A stretch of DNA of 58,906 nucleotides. Source: an uncultured Pelagibacteraceae bacterium. GTDB taxonomy: Bacteria > Pseudomonadota > Alphaproteobacteria > Pelagibacterales > Pelagibacteraceae. Of the stretch, positions 17,416 to 25,899 are shown in pieces. Under the pieces are notes generated by a model. The model was not told where the DNA came from. It made no database searches and saw nothing but the letters and a program-made list of their open reading frames with translations. Each line of letters opens with the position of its first letter. Position 1 is the stretch's first letter. The DNA is taken from assembly GCA_902585045.1 (NCBI GenBank), contig CACICB010000006.1:1-58906 (forward strand), read 5' to 3'. The position numbers and the translations under genes were made by a program.

Positions 17416-18579
17416 CTACTTAAGCATTTTTGAGATTTTTTCTAGTGCTTTTTGAATGTTATCCCTCGATGCAGCAAAGCTAAAACGAACATAATCTGTT
17501 GATGTTTTGCCAAATGCCGTTCCAGGTACTATTGCCACACCAGCTTCATGCATACATTTTTTTGAAAATTCGCTTCCACTCATTCCTGTTCCTTTTACAT
17601 TTGGAAAAGCATAAAATGCTCCACCAGGCATACTGCATTCCACACCAGGTAAATCATTTAAACCTTTGTGAATCAATTTCCTTCTTTGGTCAAATTTTTC
17701 CATCATATGGTGAATGGAATCGTCAGGTCCATCAAGAGCTGCTACTCCGGCAAACTGTGACGGTGCGTTCACGCATGAAAAACTATTAATTGCTAATTTA
17801 GTTACATGAGGAATTAAATTTTCTGGCCACACGCTCCATCCCATTCTCCAACCAGTCATAGAGTAAGCCTTACTCCATCCATCTAATACTATTAACCTGT
17901 CTTGTAAGTCAGGATAATTAAAAAAAGTTGGCATTTCTTTTCCATCAAAAATTTGCCTACTATAAATTTCGTCACTAAGTATTGTGACATGTGGATGTTT
18001 CTTTAAACCTTCTGCAAGAAAATCAATTGCTGGTTTTTCTACAAAACTTCCCGTAGGATTATTTGGATTTATTAGGATCACAAGTCGAGTTTTGTCTGTT
18101 ATCAAAGATAAAATTTTTTCAGGGTCAAACTTTAAATCTTTCTCTTTTGTTAAATCATAAGGCACTGCTTTAGCACCTGTGTAATTAATCATAGACTCAT
18201 AAATTGGAAAACCAGGTGTCGGATGAACTATTTCAGCACCAGGCTCACCGATCATTTGAATTGCAAAGTACATTGTAGGTTTCCCACCAGGCATAATCAT
18301 AATCCGATCAGGACTTACTTCTTTTTTATATAAACTTTTAATTTTTCTTGAGACAGCTTGCCTGCATTCAACAATTCCATTCGCTAATACGTATCCATGA
18401 TGTCCGTCATCTATGGCTTTTTTTGCTGCGTCCATAATATGTTTGGGTGTCATAAAGTCTGGCTGACCTAAACCTAAATGGATCATCTCTTTTCCTTGGG
18501 CTTCAAGTTTTTTAGCTTCAGCTAATACGCTAAACGCTGTTTCTGTTCCGAGCCTGTCTAAATTCTTTGCTAATTTCAT
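17416..18579 (-). CDS. PLP-dependent class I/II aminotransferase
   Basis: Fold-type I aminotransferase. The PLP lysine is Lys237 in DGWSKAYSMTGWRMGW. Other landmarks are NPNNPTGSF (Asn174), LSDEIYS (Asp203, Tyr206), Arg245 and a C-terminal carboxylate Arg in DYVRFSFA. Length 387 fits the AspC/alanine aminotransferase-like group. Immediately upstream of glcD in the same operon, it could turn glyoxylate into glycine or use another 2-oxo acid produced by the cluster. That role is inferred from context; aspartate or aromatic amino acid specificity is also possible. Confidence 0.9.
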   Translation of the reverse strand: MKLAKNLDRLGTETAFSVLAEAKKLEAQGKEMIHLGLGQPDFMTPKHIMDAAKKAIDDGHHGYVLANGIVECRQAVSRKIKSLYKKEVSPDRIMIMPGGKPTMYFAIQMIGEPGAEIVHPTPGFPIYESMINYTGAKAVPYDLTKEKDLKFDPEKILSLITDKTRLVILINPNNPTGSFVEKPAIDFLAEGLKKHPHVTILSDEIYSRQIFDGKEMPTFFNYPDLQDRLIVLDGWSKAYSMTGWRMGWSVWPENLIPHVTKLAINSFSCVNAPSQFAGVAALDGPDDSIHHMMEKFDQRRKLIHKGLNDLPGVECSMPGGAFYAFPNVKGTGMSGSEFSKKCMHEAGVAIVPGTAFGKTSTDYVRFSFAASRDNIQKALEKISKMLK

Positions 18580-18628
18580 AATTTAAACCTAGTATTTATT
18601 GACACTTTTGAAAACTAGTTTTTTTGCA

Positions 18629-19777
18629 TCACCTATAAGCAATTTTTGTTTTATTTAGCTCTTTTATGCTTTTACAGCCTAATAAAATCATGTCTCTTCT
18701 TATTTCATCTCTCATTCTAGTCAGCATCTGCTCTACTCCTTTCTGACCGCCTGCACCTAATGCAAATAAAAAACCTTTTCCAAAACTACATGCCGTTGCT
18801 CCTAAAGAAAGCGCTTTAAGAACATGTGTCCCCCTTCGAATTCCACCATCTAAAATAATTTCTATTTTTCCTCCAACTGCATCTGCTATTGCAGGTAATT
18901 GATCAAATGGAGATCTTGATCCATCGAGTTGTCTTCCCCCATGATTTGAAAGCATTATTGCAGATGCTCCAATATCAACAGCTCTTTTTGCATCTTCAAC
19001 AGACATAACTCCTTTTAAAGCAAACGGTCCACCCCATTTCTTTACAACATACTCAGCATCTTTCCAACTCATCGCGGGATCATATTGTTCATTAATATAT
19101 TCCATTACTCCTTTAGCAATACTAGATCCTTTTTTTGTCCAATGAGATACGTTTGATAATTGGAATTTTTCATGTGTTAAATAATTAATCGACCACTTAG
19201 GATGCATTGCAAAACTCATCAGACTTTTTAAAGTAAGTTTTGGAGGAGTAGTAAAACCCCATCGGTGATCTCTTTCACGATTTCCTGCAACGACAGTATC
19301 AACAGTCAAACACATTGCTTTAAAGCCAGAACTTTTACATCTTTCAATCAAATTATCTGTCAAACCTTGATCCTTATGAATATAAAGTTGAAAAAGTTTT
19401 GGGCCTCCAGAAATATTTGCTATTTCTTCAATTGAGGAAGTTGCCATTGTTGACATGCTATAAAAAGTTCCAAATTTTTCTGCTGCTCTTGCCGAGGCCT
19501 TATCTCCGTCATGATGGTAAAGTCTTTGCATTGCTGTGGGTGATAAGAAAATTGGTAAATCAATTTTCTGCCCGAATACAGTCGTTGATAAATCAGGTTC
19601 CCCAACACTTGCTAGGATATTTGGTACAAGGTCACATTTCAAGAAAGACTCTGTATTTCTTCTCAAAGTAGTTTCATCGTCTGCGCCACCATCAATATAA
19701 TGAAATATTGGAGCTGGAAGATTCTTTTTTGCTAATTTTCTAAAGTCATCAAAGTTATAACAATCATTTAAATTCAT
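18629..19777 (-). CDS. FMN-dependent L-2-hydroxyacid dehydrogenase (LldD/glycolate oxidase family)
   Basis: Oxidises an L-2-hydroxy acid (lactate, glycolate or mandelate type). Landmarks: LPIFLSPTAMQRLYHHDGD, LTVDTVVAGNRERDHRWGF, Lys255 in FALKGVMS, catalytic His279 and Arg282 in SNHGGRQLDGS, and the FMN phosphate site DGGIRRGTHVLKALSLGA. Length 382 matches LldD. Some members use quinone and others oxygen; the sequence does not decide. It lies between a PagL-like gene (2 bp upstream) and the aminotransferase, so the cluster holds both a GlcDEF and an FMN enzyme for 2-hydroxy acids. Confidence 0.92.
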   Translation of the reverse strand: MNLNDCYNFDDFRKLAKKNLPAPIFHYIDGGADDETTLRRNTESFLKCDLVPNILASVGEPDLSTTVFGQKIDLPIFLSPTAMQRLYHHDGDKASARAAEKFGTFYSMSTMATSSIEEIANISGGPKLFQLYIHKDQGLTDNLIERCKSSGFKAMCLTVDTVVAGNRERDHRWGFTTPPKLTLKSLMSFAMHPKWSINYLTHEKFQLSNVSHWTKKGSSIAKGVMEYINEQYDPAMSWKDAEYVVKKWGGPFALKGVMSVEDAKRAVDIGASAIMLSNHGGRQLDGSRSPFDQLPAIADAVGGKIEIILDGGIRRGTHVLKALSLGATACSFGKGFLFALGAGGQKGVEQMLTRMRDEIRRDMILLGCKSIKELNKTKIAYR

Positions 19778-19779
19778 TG

Positions 19780-20283
19780 TTAAAAGTTTTTAGAAAATGT
19801 AATTTGTTGGTTATCTGTACCTGGATTTGTATCTCCCCAGTCATTATTAGAAATATGACTATAACTATAACTTAGTTTTGAGTTTTCAAATATATCTAAA
19901 CCAAACTTAATTTCACTTTTAAATTCTAAGATGCTTCCTAAATCTTTACCATCTCCTTTTTCATAATATCCTGGAGTAAAACTTGGTAATATTTTTAATG
20001 GACCTATACCGTATTGTCCTTCTATTCCTGTATACAAGTAAACTGAACTATTACCTGTTATAAATGCGCCGCTTACAGGTTTAAATTTTCCTAAAAAAGT
20101 GTCTCTGAATAAATCGGGGTTTTTATGCTCAACTCCAAATAAAGTTGTTTGATCGTCGCCCTCTTTATCAATTACGTCAAAAGTTCCTGTATAAAAAGAA
20201 AGTTCTTTATTGTTATCATCAGCTAAAACTTGTGACGAAAAAATTATTAATATGATCAATACTTTAAAAATTTGTAAATTCAT
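19780..20283 (-). CDS. PagL-like lipid A 3-O-deacylase family outer-membrane protein
   Basis: A 167-residue exported protein with signal peptide (residues 1-21, ending SQVLA) and alternating beta-barrel-like sequence ending in aromatic Phe. Near the C terminus, YSYSHISNNDWGDTNPGTD matches the PagL catalytic region: His143 and Ser145 in H-x-S-N, then an acid 14 residues after the His, where PagL has Glu and this protein has Asp157. I start at ATG 20283; a TTG at 20298 is also open. Lipid A deacylation is possible but the Glu-to-Asp change leaves it uncertain. Confidence 0.7.
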   Translation of the reverse strand: MNLQIFKVLIILIIFSSQVLADDNNKELSFYTGTFDVIDKEGDDQTTLFGVEHKNPDLFRDTFLGKFKPVSGAFITGNSSVYLYTGIEGQYGIGPLKILPSFTPGYYEKGDGKDLGSILEFKSEIKFGLDIFENSKLSYSYSHISNNDWGDTNPGTDNQQITFSKNF

Positions 20284-20327
20284 TTTAAAAAAATACAACT
20301 AATTAGTTAATAAGTACAGTTAGCAAA

Positions 20328-20696
20328 TTATGTTTTTTTTTGGCGTCTTTTTATTAAAAAAACGATAATAAAACCTCCAAAAACTAATACTAAGTAAGGA
20401 AATGACCAAAGCAAAAAATTTTCATAATTGAACTTAGGTTTATATAAGATCCAATCTCCGTATTTTTCTGAAAGAAAATTGTAAATCTCATCCTCAGTTT
20501 TTCCTTGCTTAATTAAATCTTTAACTACCATTTTTAAAGTTTGAGCAAAGTCAGAATTTGAATCAGCAATTGATTGACCTTGACAGACTAAGCAACGGAG
20601 ATTTTTGTGAATTTGACTCTCATTTAAAATTTCATTTGAGGTAGCGTAAACTGAAAAGTTAAAAAAAATGACTAAGCAAAGTAATTTTATTTTCAT
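20328..20696 (-). CDS. ccmH: Cytochrome c maturation protein CcmH
   Basis: Membrane-anchored thiol protein that keeps apocytochrome c cysteines reduced before haem attachment. A signal sequence (about 1-18) precedes the LRCLVCQ motif (Cys35, Cys38); the helical domain YGDWILYKPKF and one C-terminal membrane segment with a basic tail (KRRQKK) follow. Length 122 fits the short CcmH/CcmL type without the TPR domain (CcmI). Its ATG touches the stop of ccmG. Confidence 0.95.
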   Translation of the reverse strand: MKIKLLCLVIFFNFSVYATSNEILNESQIHKNLRCLVCQGQSIADSNSDFAQTLKMVVKDLIKQGKTEDEIYNFLSEKYGDWILYKPKFNYENFLLWSFPYLVLVFGGFIIVFLIKRRQKKT

Positions 20697-21214
20697 TAGG
20701 ATTTTATAATTTCTTTAATTTCTTTTACATCTTTTTCATTTAGCGGACCAATAATCTTTTTTATAATATTTAATTTACTATCAATCAATATGCTCTCAGG
20801 TATACCATAAATTCCAAAATTAACTGATTGTTTTCCATTGTTATCTTTTGCAAGATAATCGTATGGATTGCCGAGTTCCTCTAAAAATTTTAAAGCATTA
20901 ATTTTTTTATCTTTAAAATTTATACCTAATATTTTTATATCTTTATTCTTAGATAACATCATTAAATATGGATGTTCAACTCTACAAGGTGCACACCACG
21001 ATGCCCAAAAATTTAATAAAGTATATTTATTGTTTTTAAAATCATCGTTAGTAAAAAATTCTTTACTTTGTAGACTTTTTAATTCGATATCAGCTAATTT
21101 ATTGCCGACAAGAAATTTAGTATCATAATTAGAACTTCTATTTAAAGATAGGTAAAATATTCCAAGAATGAATACTAATAAAGATACTGTGATTAATTTA
21201 ATTATTCTTTGCAT
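20696..21214 (-). CDS. ccmG: Thiol:disulfide interchange protein CcmG/DsbE
   Basis: Periplasmic membrane-anchored thioredoxin-like protein that supplies reductant to CcmH and apocytochrome c. One N-terminal anchor (about 5-23) is followed by a thioredoxin fold with active site WASWCAPCRVEHP (Cys74, Cys77) and the cis-Pro region YGIPESILID. Length 172 is usual. It overlaps the ccmF 3' end by 17 bp. Confidence 0.95.
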   Translation of the reverse strand: MQRIIKLITVSLLVFILGIFYLSLNRSSNYDTKFLVGNKLADIELKSLQSKEFFTNDDFKNNKYTLLNFWASWCAPCRVEHPYLMMLSKNKDIKILGINFKDKKINALKFLEELGNPYDYLAKDNNGKQSVNFGIYGIPESILIDSKLNIIKKIIGPLNEKDVKEIKEIIKS

Positions 21215-23072
21215 GTCTAAATAAACTTAGAAATCCTCCCAAAGAAAGCATCGCAACTGATATCCAAATCCAAATCATAAGTGGTTTTTTTTGAAATTTA
21301 ATATTGTAATAGTCGGACCGATCAATATTGCTCATGGTTAAGTAATAATCTCTTATAAAATTAGTTTGAATTGAAGCTTCGTAGGTTAAAGTTTGAGGAT
21401 TATCGTAAATTCTTATTTCAGGTTTCAAAACTCTCTCTTCTTTAGTTAATAAATCATTAACTTTTAATGAGCCAACTACAGCTTTATAGTTTGTATCTTG
21501 AATTAACTTTAAGTCTTTAAGATGAAATTTAAAATTATCTATTTGTTTGGTTTCTCCTATTTTTAAATTAAAATCTTTTTCAATCGAAAAATTATGATTT
21601 AATCCGATAAATAAGATCAGAAATCCAAAGGACAAATGCGATATCACTCTTGGAAAATTAAAATTTATTTTTTTAAAAAGATCCATAATAGATGATAAAA
21701 TCAGGAATAATGAAGAGATAACTATTAAATTAGATATGATACTGTAACTTTTAAAAAAGAAAAAAATAATAAAATTAAAGAATATTGCAGCTAATATTAT
21801 AAATGAATAAATTTTAAGATCGATAAATTTATTTTTTATCCATTTCGCATTAGGTCCTATTGCCATAAAAAATAAAAATATAACAACAACTGGTATAATT
21901 ACAGAATTGTAAAAAGGAGGACCAACTGAAATTTTGTTATTTGAAATTGCATCTGTAAATATTGGGTATAAGGTTCCAAGCAATACTGTAATAAGATAAA
22001 ACAGCATAAACCAATTATTTACTAAAACAAAAGTTTCTTTACTATTTGAATTTATTTCAATACTCGCTGGTTTATATTTTGAAAATAAAATGTAAACAGA
22101 TACTAAAATCATTAGGCTTAAGAAAACTAAGATATAAATACCTCTTGTTGGATCATTAGCAAAAGTATGAACTGAATTAAGTATTCCAGATCTCACTAAA
22201 AAGGTTCCCATAACACTTAAAACAAAAGTTAATAAACAAAGTATGATAGACCAAAAATATAATACATTTCTTCTCTCTAAAACTAATAAAGAATGTAAAA
22301 GAGCTGTCATTGCGAACCACGGTAAAAGTGAAGCATTTTCAACTGGATCCCAAAACCAAAAGCCGCCCCAACCTAATTCATAATAAGCCCAAATAGACCC
22401 GACTAAAATTCCAAGAGTTTGAAAAGACCATGAAATTAAAACCCAGCTCTTAATAGACTTTGCAAATGATTTATCAGAGTAATTTGTGATCATTGATGCT
22501 ATGGCTGCTGAAAAATAAATTGAAGATCCTACAAAGCCAACATAAAGCAAAGGTGGATGTATTGCTAAAGCAGGATCCTGTAAAATTGGATTTAATCCTA
22601 ATCCTTCACTTGGTGGAGGACTAATAAAACTAAACGGATTTGAATTTAATAATATAAAAAATAAAAAACCTAATATGAGAAAATTTTGTATTATTAAAGT
22701 GTAAAGTCTATAATTTTTTGGGTGCTTTCTGTTATAAATTAAAAATAAAAAAGAGAATAATGTTAAAATTATTACCCATAACAACAAACTTCCTTCATGA
22801 TTTCCCCAAGTTCCTGAAATTTTATAAAAAATCGGCTTAAGCGAGTGAGAATTTTGGTAAACAGTAATCAATGAAAAATCAGAGACCAAAAAGGCAGATA
22901 CAAGAGTAAAGAAGCATATTAAAATCGAAGTACTCTGCAGTATACTAATTTTAAATACTTTTTTAGAAATTAAATTATCTGATGTTTTAAGATTGTTATA
23001 AGAGTAATAAATAATCAAAGCACTTAAAAAAATATTTAGAGATAGTAAAAAATTTCCAGTATTACTTAGCAT
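21198..23072 (-). CDS. ccmF: Haem lyase subunit CcmF
   Basis: Large inner-membrane protein that attaches haem to apocytochrome c. The tryptophan-rich WWD domain is clear (WGGFWFWDPVENASLLPW). It has about fourteen hydrophobic segments and one large periplasmic loop near the C terminus. Length is about 624, close to E. coli CcmF. The frame opens with GTG at 23078 and ATG at 23072; I take the ATG. Both overlap the end of ccmE. Confidence 0.96.
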   Translation of the reverse strand: MLSNTGNFLLSLNIFLSALIIYYSYNNLKTSDNLISKKVFKISILQSTSILICFFTLVSAFLVSDFSLITVYQNSHSLKPIFYKISGTWGNHEGSLLLWVIILTLFSFLFLIYNRKHPKNYRLYTLIIQNFLILGFLFFILLNSNPFSFISPPPSEGLGLNPILQDPALAIHPPLLYVGFVGSSIYFSAAIASMITNYSDKSFAKSIKSWVLISWSFQTLGILVGSIWAYYELGWGGFWFWDPVENASLLPWFAMTALLHSLLVLERRNVLYFWSIILCLLTFVLSVMGTFLVRSGILNSVHTFANDPTRGIYILVFLSLMILVSVYILFSKYKPASIEINSNSKETFVLVNNWFMLFYLITVLLGTLYPIFTDAISNNKISVGPPFYNSVIIPVVVIFLFFMAIGPNAKWIKNKFIDLKIYSFIILAAIFFNFIIFFFFKSYSIISNLIVISSLFLILSSIMDLFKKINFNFPRVISHLSFGFLILFIGLNHNFSIEKDFNLKIGETKQIDNFKFHLKDLKLIQDTNYKAVVGSLKVNDLLTKEERVLKPEIRIYDNPQTLTYEASIQTNFIRDYYLTMSNIDRSDYYNIKFQKKPLMIWIWISVAMLSLGGFLSLFRHAKNN

Positions 23073-23490
23073 TGTCACTTAAAATGTTCTTTAATTCTGG
23101 AGGCATATAATTTTCATCATGTTTTGCTAGAATTCTATCTGCTTCGAAAAATCTTTTATCTTTTAGCATTCCCTCAGCCACTACACCTTTACCTTCGGCG
23201 AATAAATTTGGAATTGTTCCTTTGAAGCTTACGCTAATCTCATTTTTGAAATCCGTAATAATAAACTTTATTTCTTCATTATTAATTTCTAAAGTATTTT
23301 TTTTGACCATGCCTCCTATTCTTATCTTTTTATTATAGTTTATGTCCTGACTTATTTTGATATCTGTAGGTGAGTTAAAATATAGAATATTTTTATTTAA
23401 GGTATTTAAAATCAAAAAAACACCTAGCACAGAAGCTAAAAGAAAGATTGCTAAAAGAGAGGCCCTTTTTTTTACTTTTTTTGGAAGCAT
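23062..23490 (-). CDS. ccmE: Haem chaperone CcmE
   Basis: Periplasmic haem chaperone anchored by one N-terminal helix (about 11-28). The haem-binding His124 and the nearby Tyr128 lie in ILAKHDENYMPPEL, the family HxxxY motif. The OB-fold region includes IRIGGMVKK and AEGKGVVAEGML. Length 142 is normal. The gene starts 8 bp after ccmD and overlaps ccmF. Confidence 0.96.
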   Translation of the reverse strand: MLPKKVKKRASLLAIFLLASVLGVFLILNTLNKNILYFNSPTDIKISQDINYNKKIRIGGMVKKNTLEINNEEIKFIITDFKNEISVSFKGTIPNLFAEGKGVVAEGMLKDKRFFEADRILAKHDENYMPPELKNILSDNAK

Positions 23491-23498
23491 TAAATGCT

Positions 23499-23732
23499 TT
23501 AGATTGTTTTATTATAAGCTGATAAAATTTTTGAAGCAATTTTAGAATTTTCTAAGACAATTTTTTTCTGTTCAGCAGATAAATTTTCAATCTCTTTTGC
23601 AAATTCTTTTTCATACTTTTTCAAAGTTTTGCGAGTTTTGTAGTAAAAAATTCCACAAACTAAGAAAGTAATTACAAATGACGACCAAACGAAAACTCCG
23701 TAACCGTCCATTAATATTAAATTATTTATCAT
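23499..23732 (-). CDS. ccmD: Haem exporter protein CcmD
   Basis: Small single-pass protein that helps release holo-CcmE from the CcmABC complex. The first 30 residues hold the GYGVFVWSSF motif and one membrane helix, followed by a basic coiled cytoplasmic tail. At 77 residues it is a little long for CcmD. Its ATG overlaps the ccmC stop. The gene order C-D-E confirms the assignment of this weakly conserved family. Confidence 0.88.
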   Translation of the reverse strand: MINNLILMDGYGVFVWSSFVITFLVCGIFYYKTRKTLKKYEKEFAKEIENLSAEQKKIVLENSKIASKILSAYNKTI

Positions 23733-24436
23733 ATTCTTTTTAAATTTTTTTTCTTAATTCTAATGATTTCTGTCTTATATTTCATTAGAAAAATTAACGC
23801 ACAATACAAAATCAATACAAAAAACATTAGTAATAGAGGCATTAACATTGATGAGTGTATTGAACTTGTGCCACTAATTTTAATACTAGCTGGTTGGTGA
23901 AGAGTTGCCCACCATTCTACCGAGTATTTGACTATTGGTATATTAATTAAACCTACAATAGCTATTAAACTTGAAACATTATTAGCTTTGCTTTCTTCCA
24001 ACAAATATTTATGTGTAAGAATAAAAAATAAATAGAAAATAGCTAGAATAACCATTGAGGTTATTCTTGCATCCCAAGCCCAGAAAGTTCCCCATGTAGG
24101 TTGGCCCCAAATAGATCCTGTAACAATTGCAACACAAGTGAACAATAATCCTATCGGAGCTATACTTTTTGCTATTAATGTTAAATTTTTAATTTTGAAA
24201 ATAAAATTTATTATCGATAGAAAAGCAATGACTGTAAAAGAAGCGAGACCTATCCAGGCAGCAGGAACATGCACATACATTATTCTTACACTATCTCCTT
24301 GTAAATAATCTGGAGGAGAAAATATTAAAGCAAACGAAAGAGCAACCAAAAGCAAAACAAAGAAGATAGAATTTATAAAATTTATTAATTTTTCTATCCA
24401 AATAAAGATATTACTATTATGAAAAAAATTAAACAT
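23729..24436 (-). CDS. ccmC: Haem transport/handling protein CcmC
   Basis: Inner-membrane protein of the haem-handling family that loads haem onto CcmE. It contains the tryptophan-rich motif WGQPTWGTFWAWDARIT flanked by histidines (MYVHVPAAWIG and TLHQPAS) and six or so hydrophobic segments. Length 235 is typical. It is the first gene of this ccm cluster; ccmA and ccmB, which normally precede it, are absent and must lie elsewhere. A 174-bp leader with an 11-bp inverted repeat precedes it. Confidence 0.95.
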   Translation of the reverse strand: MFNFFHNSNIFIWIEKLINFINSIFFVLLLVALSFALIFSPPDYLQGDSVRIMYVHVPAAWIGLASFTVIAFLSIINFIFKIKNLTLIAKSIAPIGLLFTCVAIVTGSIWGQPTWGTFWAWDARITSMVILAIFYLFFILTHKYLLEESKANNVSSLIAIVGLINIPIVKYSVEWWATLHQPASIKISGTSSIHSSMLMPLLLMFFVLILYCALIFLMKYKTEIIRIKKKNLKRI

Positions 24437-24610
24437 TTGCTTTAACTACTATAATAATTTTTTTTTGTGAAGGTCTATTATAAGCCCAATTGAGAATTGG
24501 AGGGAGTAATATAAGAAGTTTATTCTCAATTGAGCTAAAACACGAAAAATATACATAATCTCTGTGTTCCAGATTTGAGTAAATGGTGTTTTATTTAAGG
24601 CGGGTAATTA
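24437..24610 (-). promoter_or_regulatory. ccmC leader with 11-bp inverted repeat
   Basis: Between ccmC and hspQ, both on the minus strand, this gap has a perfect inverted repeat, CAATTGAGAAT (24487-24497) and ATTCTCAATTG (24522-24532), separated by 24 nt. It can form a long-loop hairpin or bind a dimeric regulator. It has no T-run at the right place for a terminator. I see no clear RNA family. The ccm promoter must lie here. Confidence 0.45.
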
Positions 24611-24934
24611 TTAATTAGATATTTTAAAGTAACTTGAGCCTTTTTTACCCGAAAAAATTTCCTCTATAAGCGGATGCTTTACGGGCTCTTTTGAATTATC
24701 GATTAGTAAATTCTGCTCTGAAACATAAGCTTCGTAAGTGACGTCATTGCTCTCAGCTAATAAATGATAAAATGGCTGATCTTTTCTTGGGCGAACTTCT
24801 TTAGGTATCGATTGATACCATTCCTCGGAGTTATTAAATTCAAAATCCACGTCGTAAATTACTCCTCTAAAATCAAAATGACGATGTTTGACTATTTCTC
24901 CTATAGAAAACTTTGCATTGTTACTTATTGTCAT
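24611..24934 (-). CDS. hspQ: HspQ/YccV family heat-shock, hemimethylated-DNA-binding-like protein
   Basis: The 107-residue sequence has the YccV-like core: FSIGEIVKHRHFDFRGVIYD, then PFYHLLAESNDVTYEAYVSEQNL. E. coli HspQ is a heat-inducible protein that binds hemimethylated DNA and enhances Lon degradation of some substrates. Its presence fits general protein quality control. It is divergent from yciB, with only about 80 bp between the chosen starts. Confidence 0.88.
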   Translation of the reverse strand: MTISNNAKFSIGEIVKHRHFDFRGVIYDVDFEFNNSEEWYQSIPKEVRPRKDQPFYHLLAESNDVTYEAYVSEQNLLIDNSKEPVKHPLIEEIFSGKKGSSYFKISN

Positions 24935-25012
24935 ACCTAATAGTTAGTAATTTTTTTGTTAAAATCAATATCTAATTTGTTTAAAATTTATAATGTGTTA
25001 ATCTCTTATATT

Positions 25013-25558
25013 GTGAATAAGTCATTCTTAAAATTTATCTGTGACTTTGGTCCTTTATTAATTTTTTTTACAATTTATTACAAAAGTGGGAATAATCTCA
25101 CTACTGCTATTCCACCGCTTATAATCGCAACAGTTATAGCTGTAGCGGTAATTTACTTTGTGGAAAAGCAGATTCCTTATGTGCCGTTAATTGGTGGTGT
25201 TATTATAACCCTTTTCGGAGGCCTAACTTTATATTTTAATAATCCAGTATTTATTTATATGAAGCCTACAATTGTGAATGTAATTTTTGCAGGAACCTTG
25301 ATAATCAGTAAAATTTTTTTCAACAAAAATTTTCTTAAATTTTTCTTACAAACTGCCTTTCAATTAAATGAAATTGGCTGGGATAAATTAAATTTCAGAT
25401 GGGCTTATTTTTTTATTTTTTTAGGCCTAATTAATGAGATTGTATGGAGAACCCAGCCTGAAACTACTTGGGTAAACTTTAAAGTTTGGGGAATTTTACC
25501 GATTACATTCATCTTTACAGTTTTTCAATTACCATTGATAAGAAGGTATAAAATATGA
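25013..25558 (+). CDS. yciB: Inner-membrane septation protein A (YciB/IspZ family)
   Basis: Polytopic inner-membrane protein linked to cell envelope and septation. Family features are the N-terminal FICDFGPLLIFFTIY, the loop KQIPYVPLIGGVIITLFGGLTLYF-like region, and the C-terminal LINEIVWR and WVNFKVWG. The frame is open from a TTG at 24956. I choose GTG 25013 (MNKSFLKF) because the family starts close to the first helix, but no good ribosome site decides this. It overlaps the next gene by 4 bp. Confidence 0.88.
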   Translation: MNKSFLKFICDFGPLLIFFTIYYKSGNNLTTAIPPLIIATVIAVAVIYFVEKQIPYVPLIGGVIITLFGGLTLYFNNPVFIYMKPTIVNVIFAGTLIISKIFFNKNFLKFFLQTAFQLNEIGWDKLNFRWAYFFIFLGLINEIVWRTQPETTWVNFKVWGILPITFIFTVFQLPLIRRYKI

Positions 25559-25899
25559 AACGTATTCAATTAGTTATAAATAATGATGTAAAAAAATATA
25601 GAGAAGAATTTTTCATCAAAGGAGAGCTTAAATGTATATTAAATCTTTACGCAAAAATGGTTTCGAATGGTTCTTGGAAAGATTATTCCTTTTCGTCTGG
25701 ATCTAAAGAAGTTTCATTCGATGTTTATCAAAGAGCGTCTGAAAAACCATTTTTGAGAATTACGAAAAATTTTAGACCTAAATATTTTAATGAAAAGTTT
25801 TTTATAAAGGATAGAAATGGTAATATTTTAAGAAAATCGGAAAACCTGGATAATTTAATTAGCAAAACAAGTTGGAATAAACTTAGATTAATTAAATAA
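25555..25899 (+). CDS. DUF2794 family protein
   Basis: A 114-residue cytosolic protein with the alphaproteobacterial DUF2794 pattern: LKCILNLYAKMVSNGSWKDY, VSFDVYQRASEKPFLRI and a short C-terminal helix. The function of the family is not known to me. It is coupled to yciB (ATG overlaps the stop) and converges on the Bax-inhibitor gene with no gap. Confidence 0.8.
   Translation: MKRIQLVINNDVKKYREEFFIKGELKCILNLYAKMVSNGSWKDYSFSSGSKEVSFDVYQRASEKPFLRITKNFRPKYFNEKFFIKDRNGNILRKSENLDNLISKTSWNKLRLIK

Noticed and set aside
24449-24556. 35-codon minus-strand frame in the ccmC leader
   Set aside because: No good ribosome site, and the inverted repeat crosses it. At this AT content a frame of that length can arise by chance.
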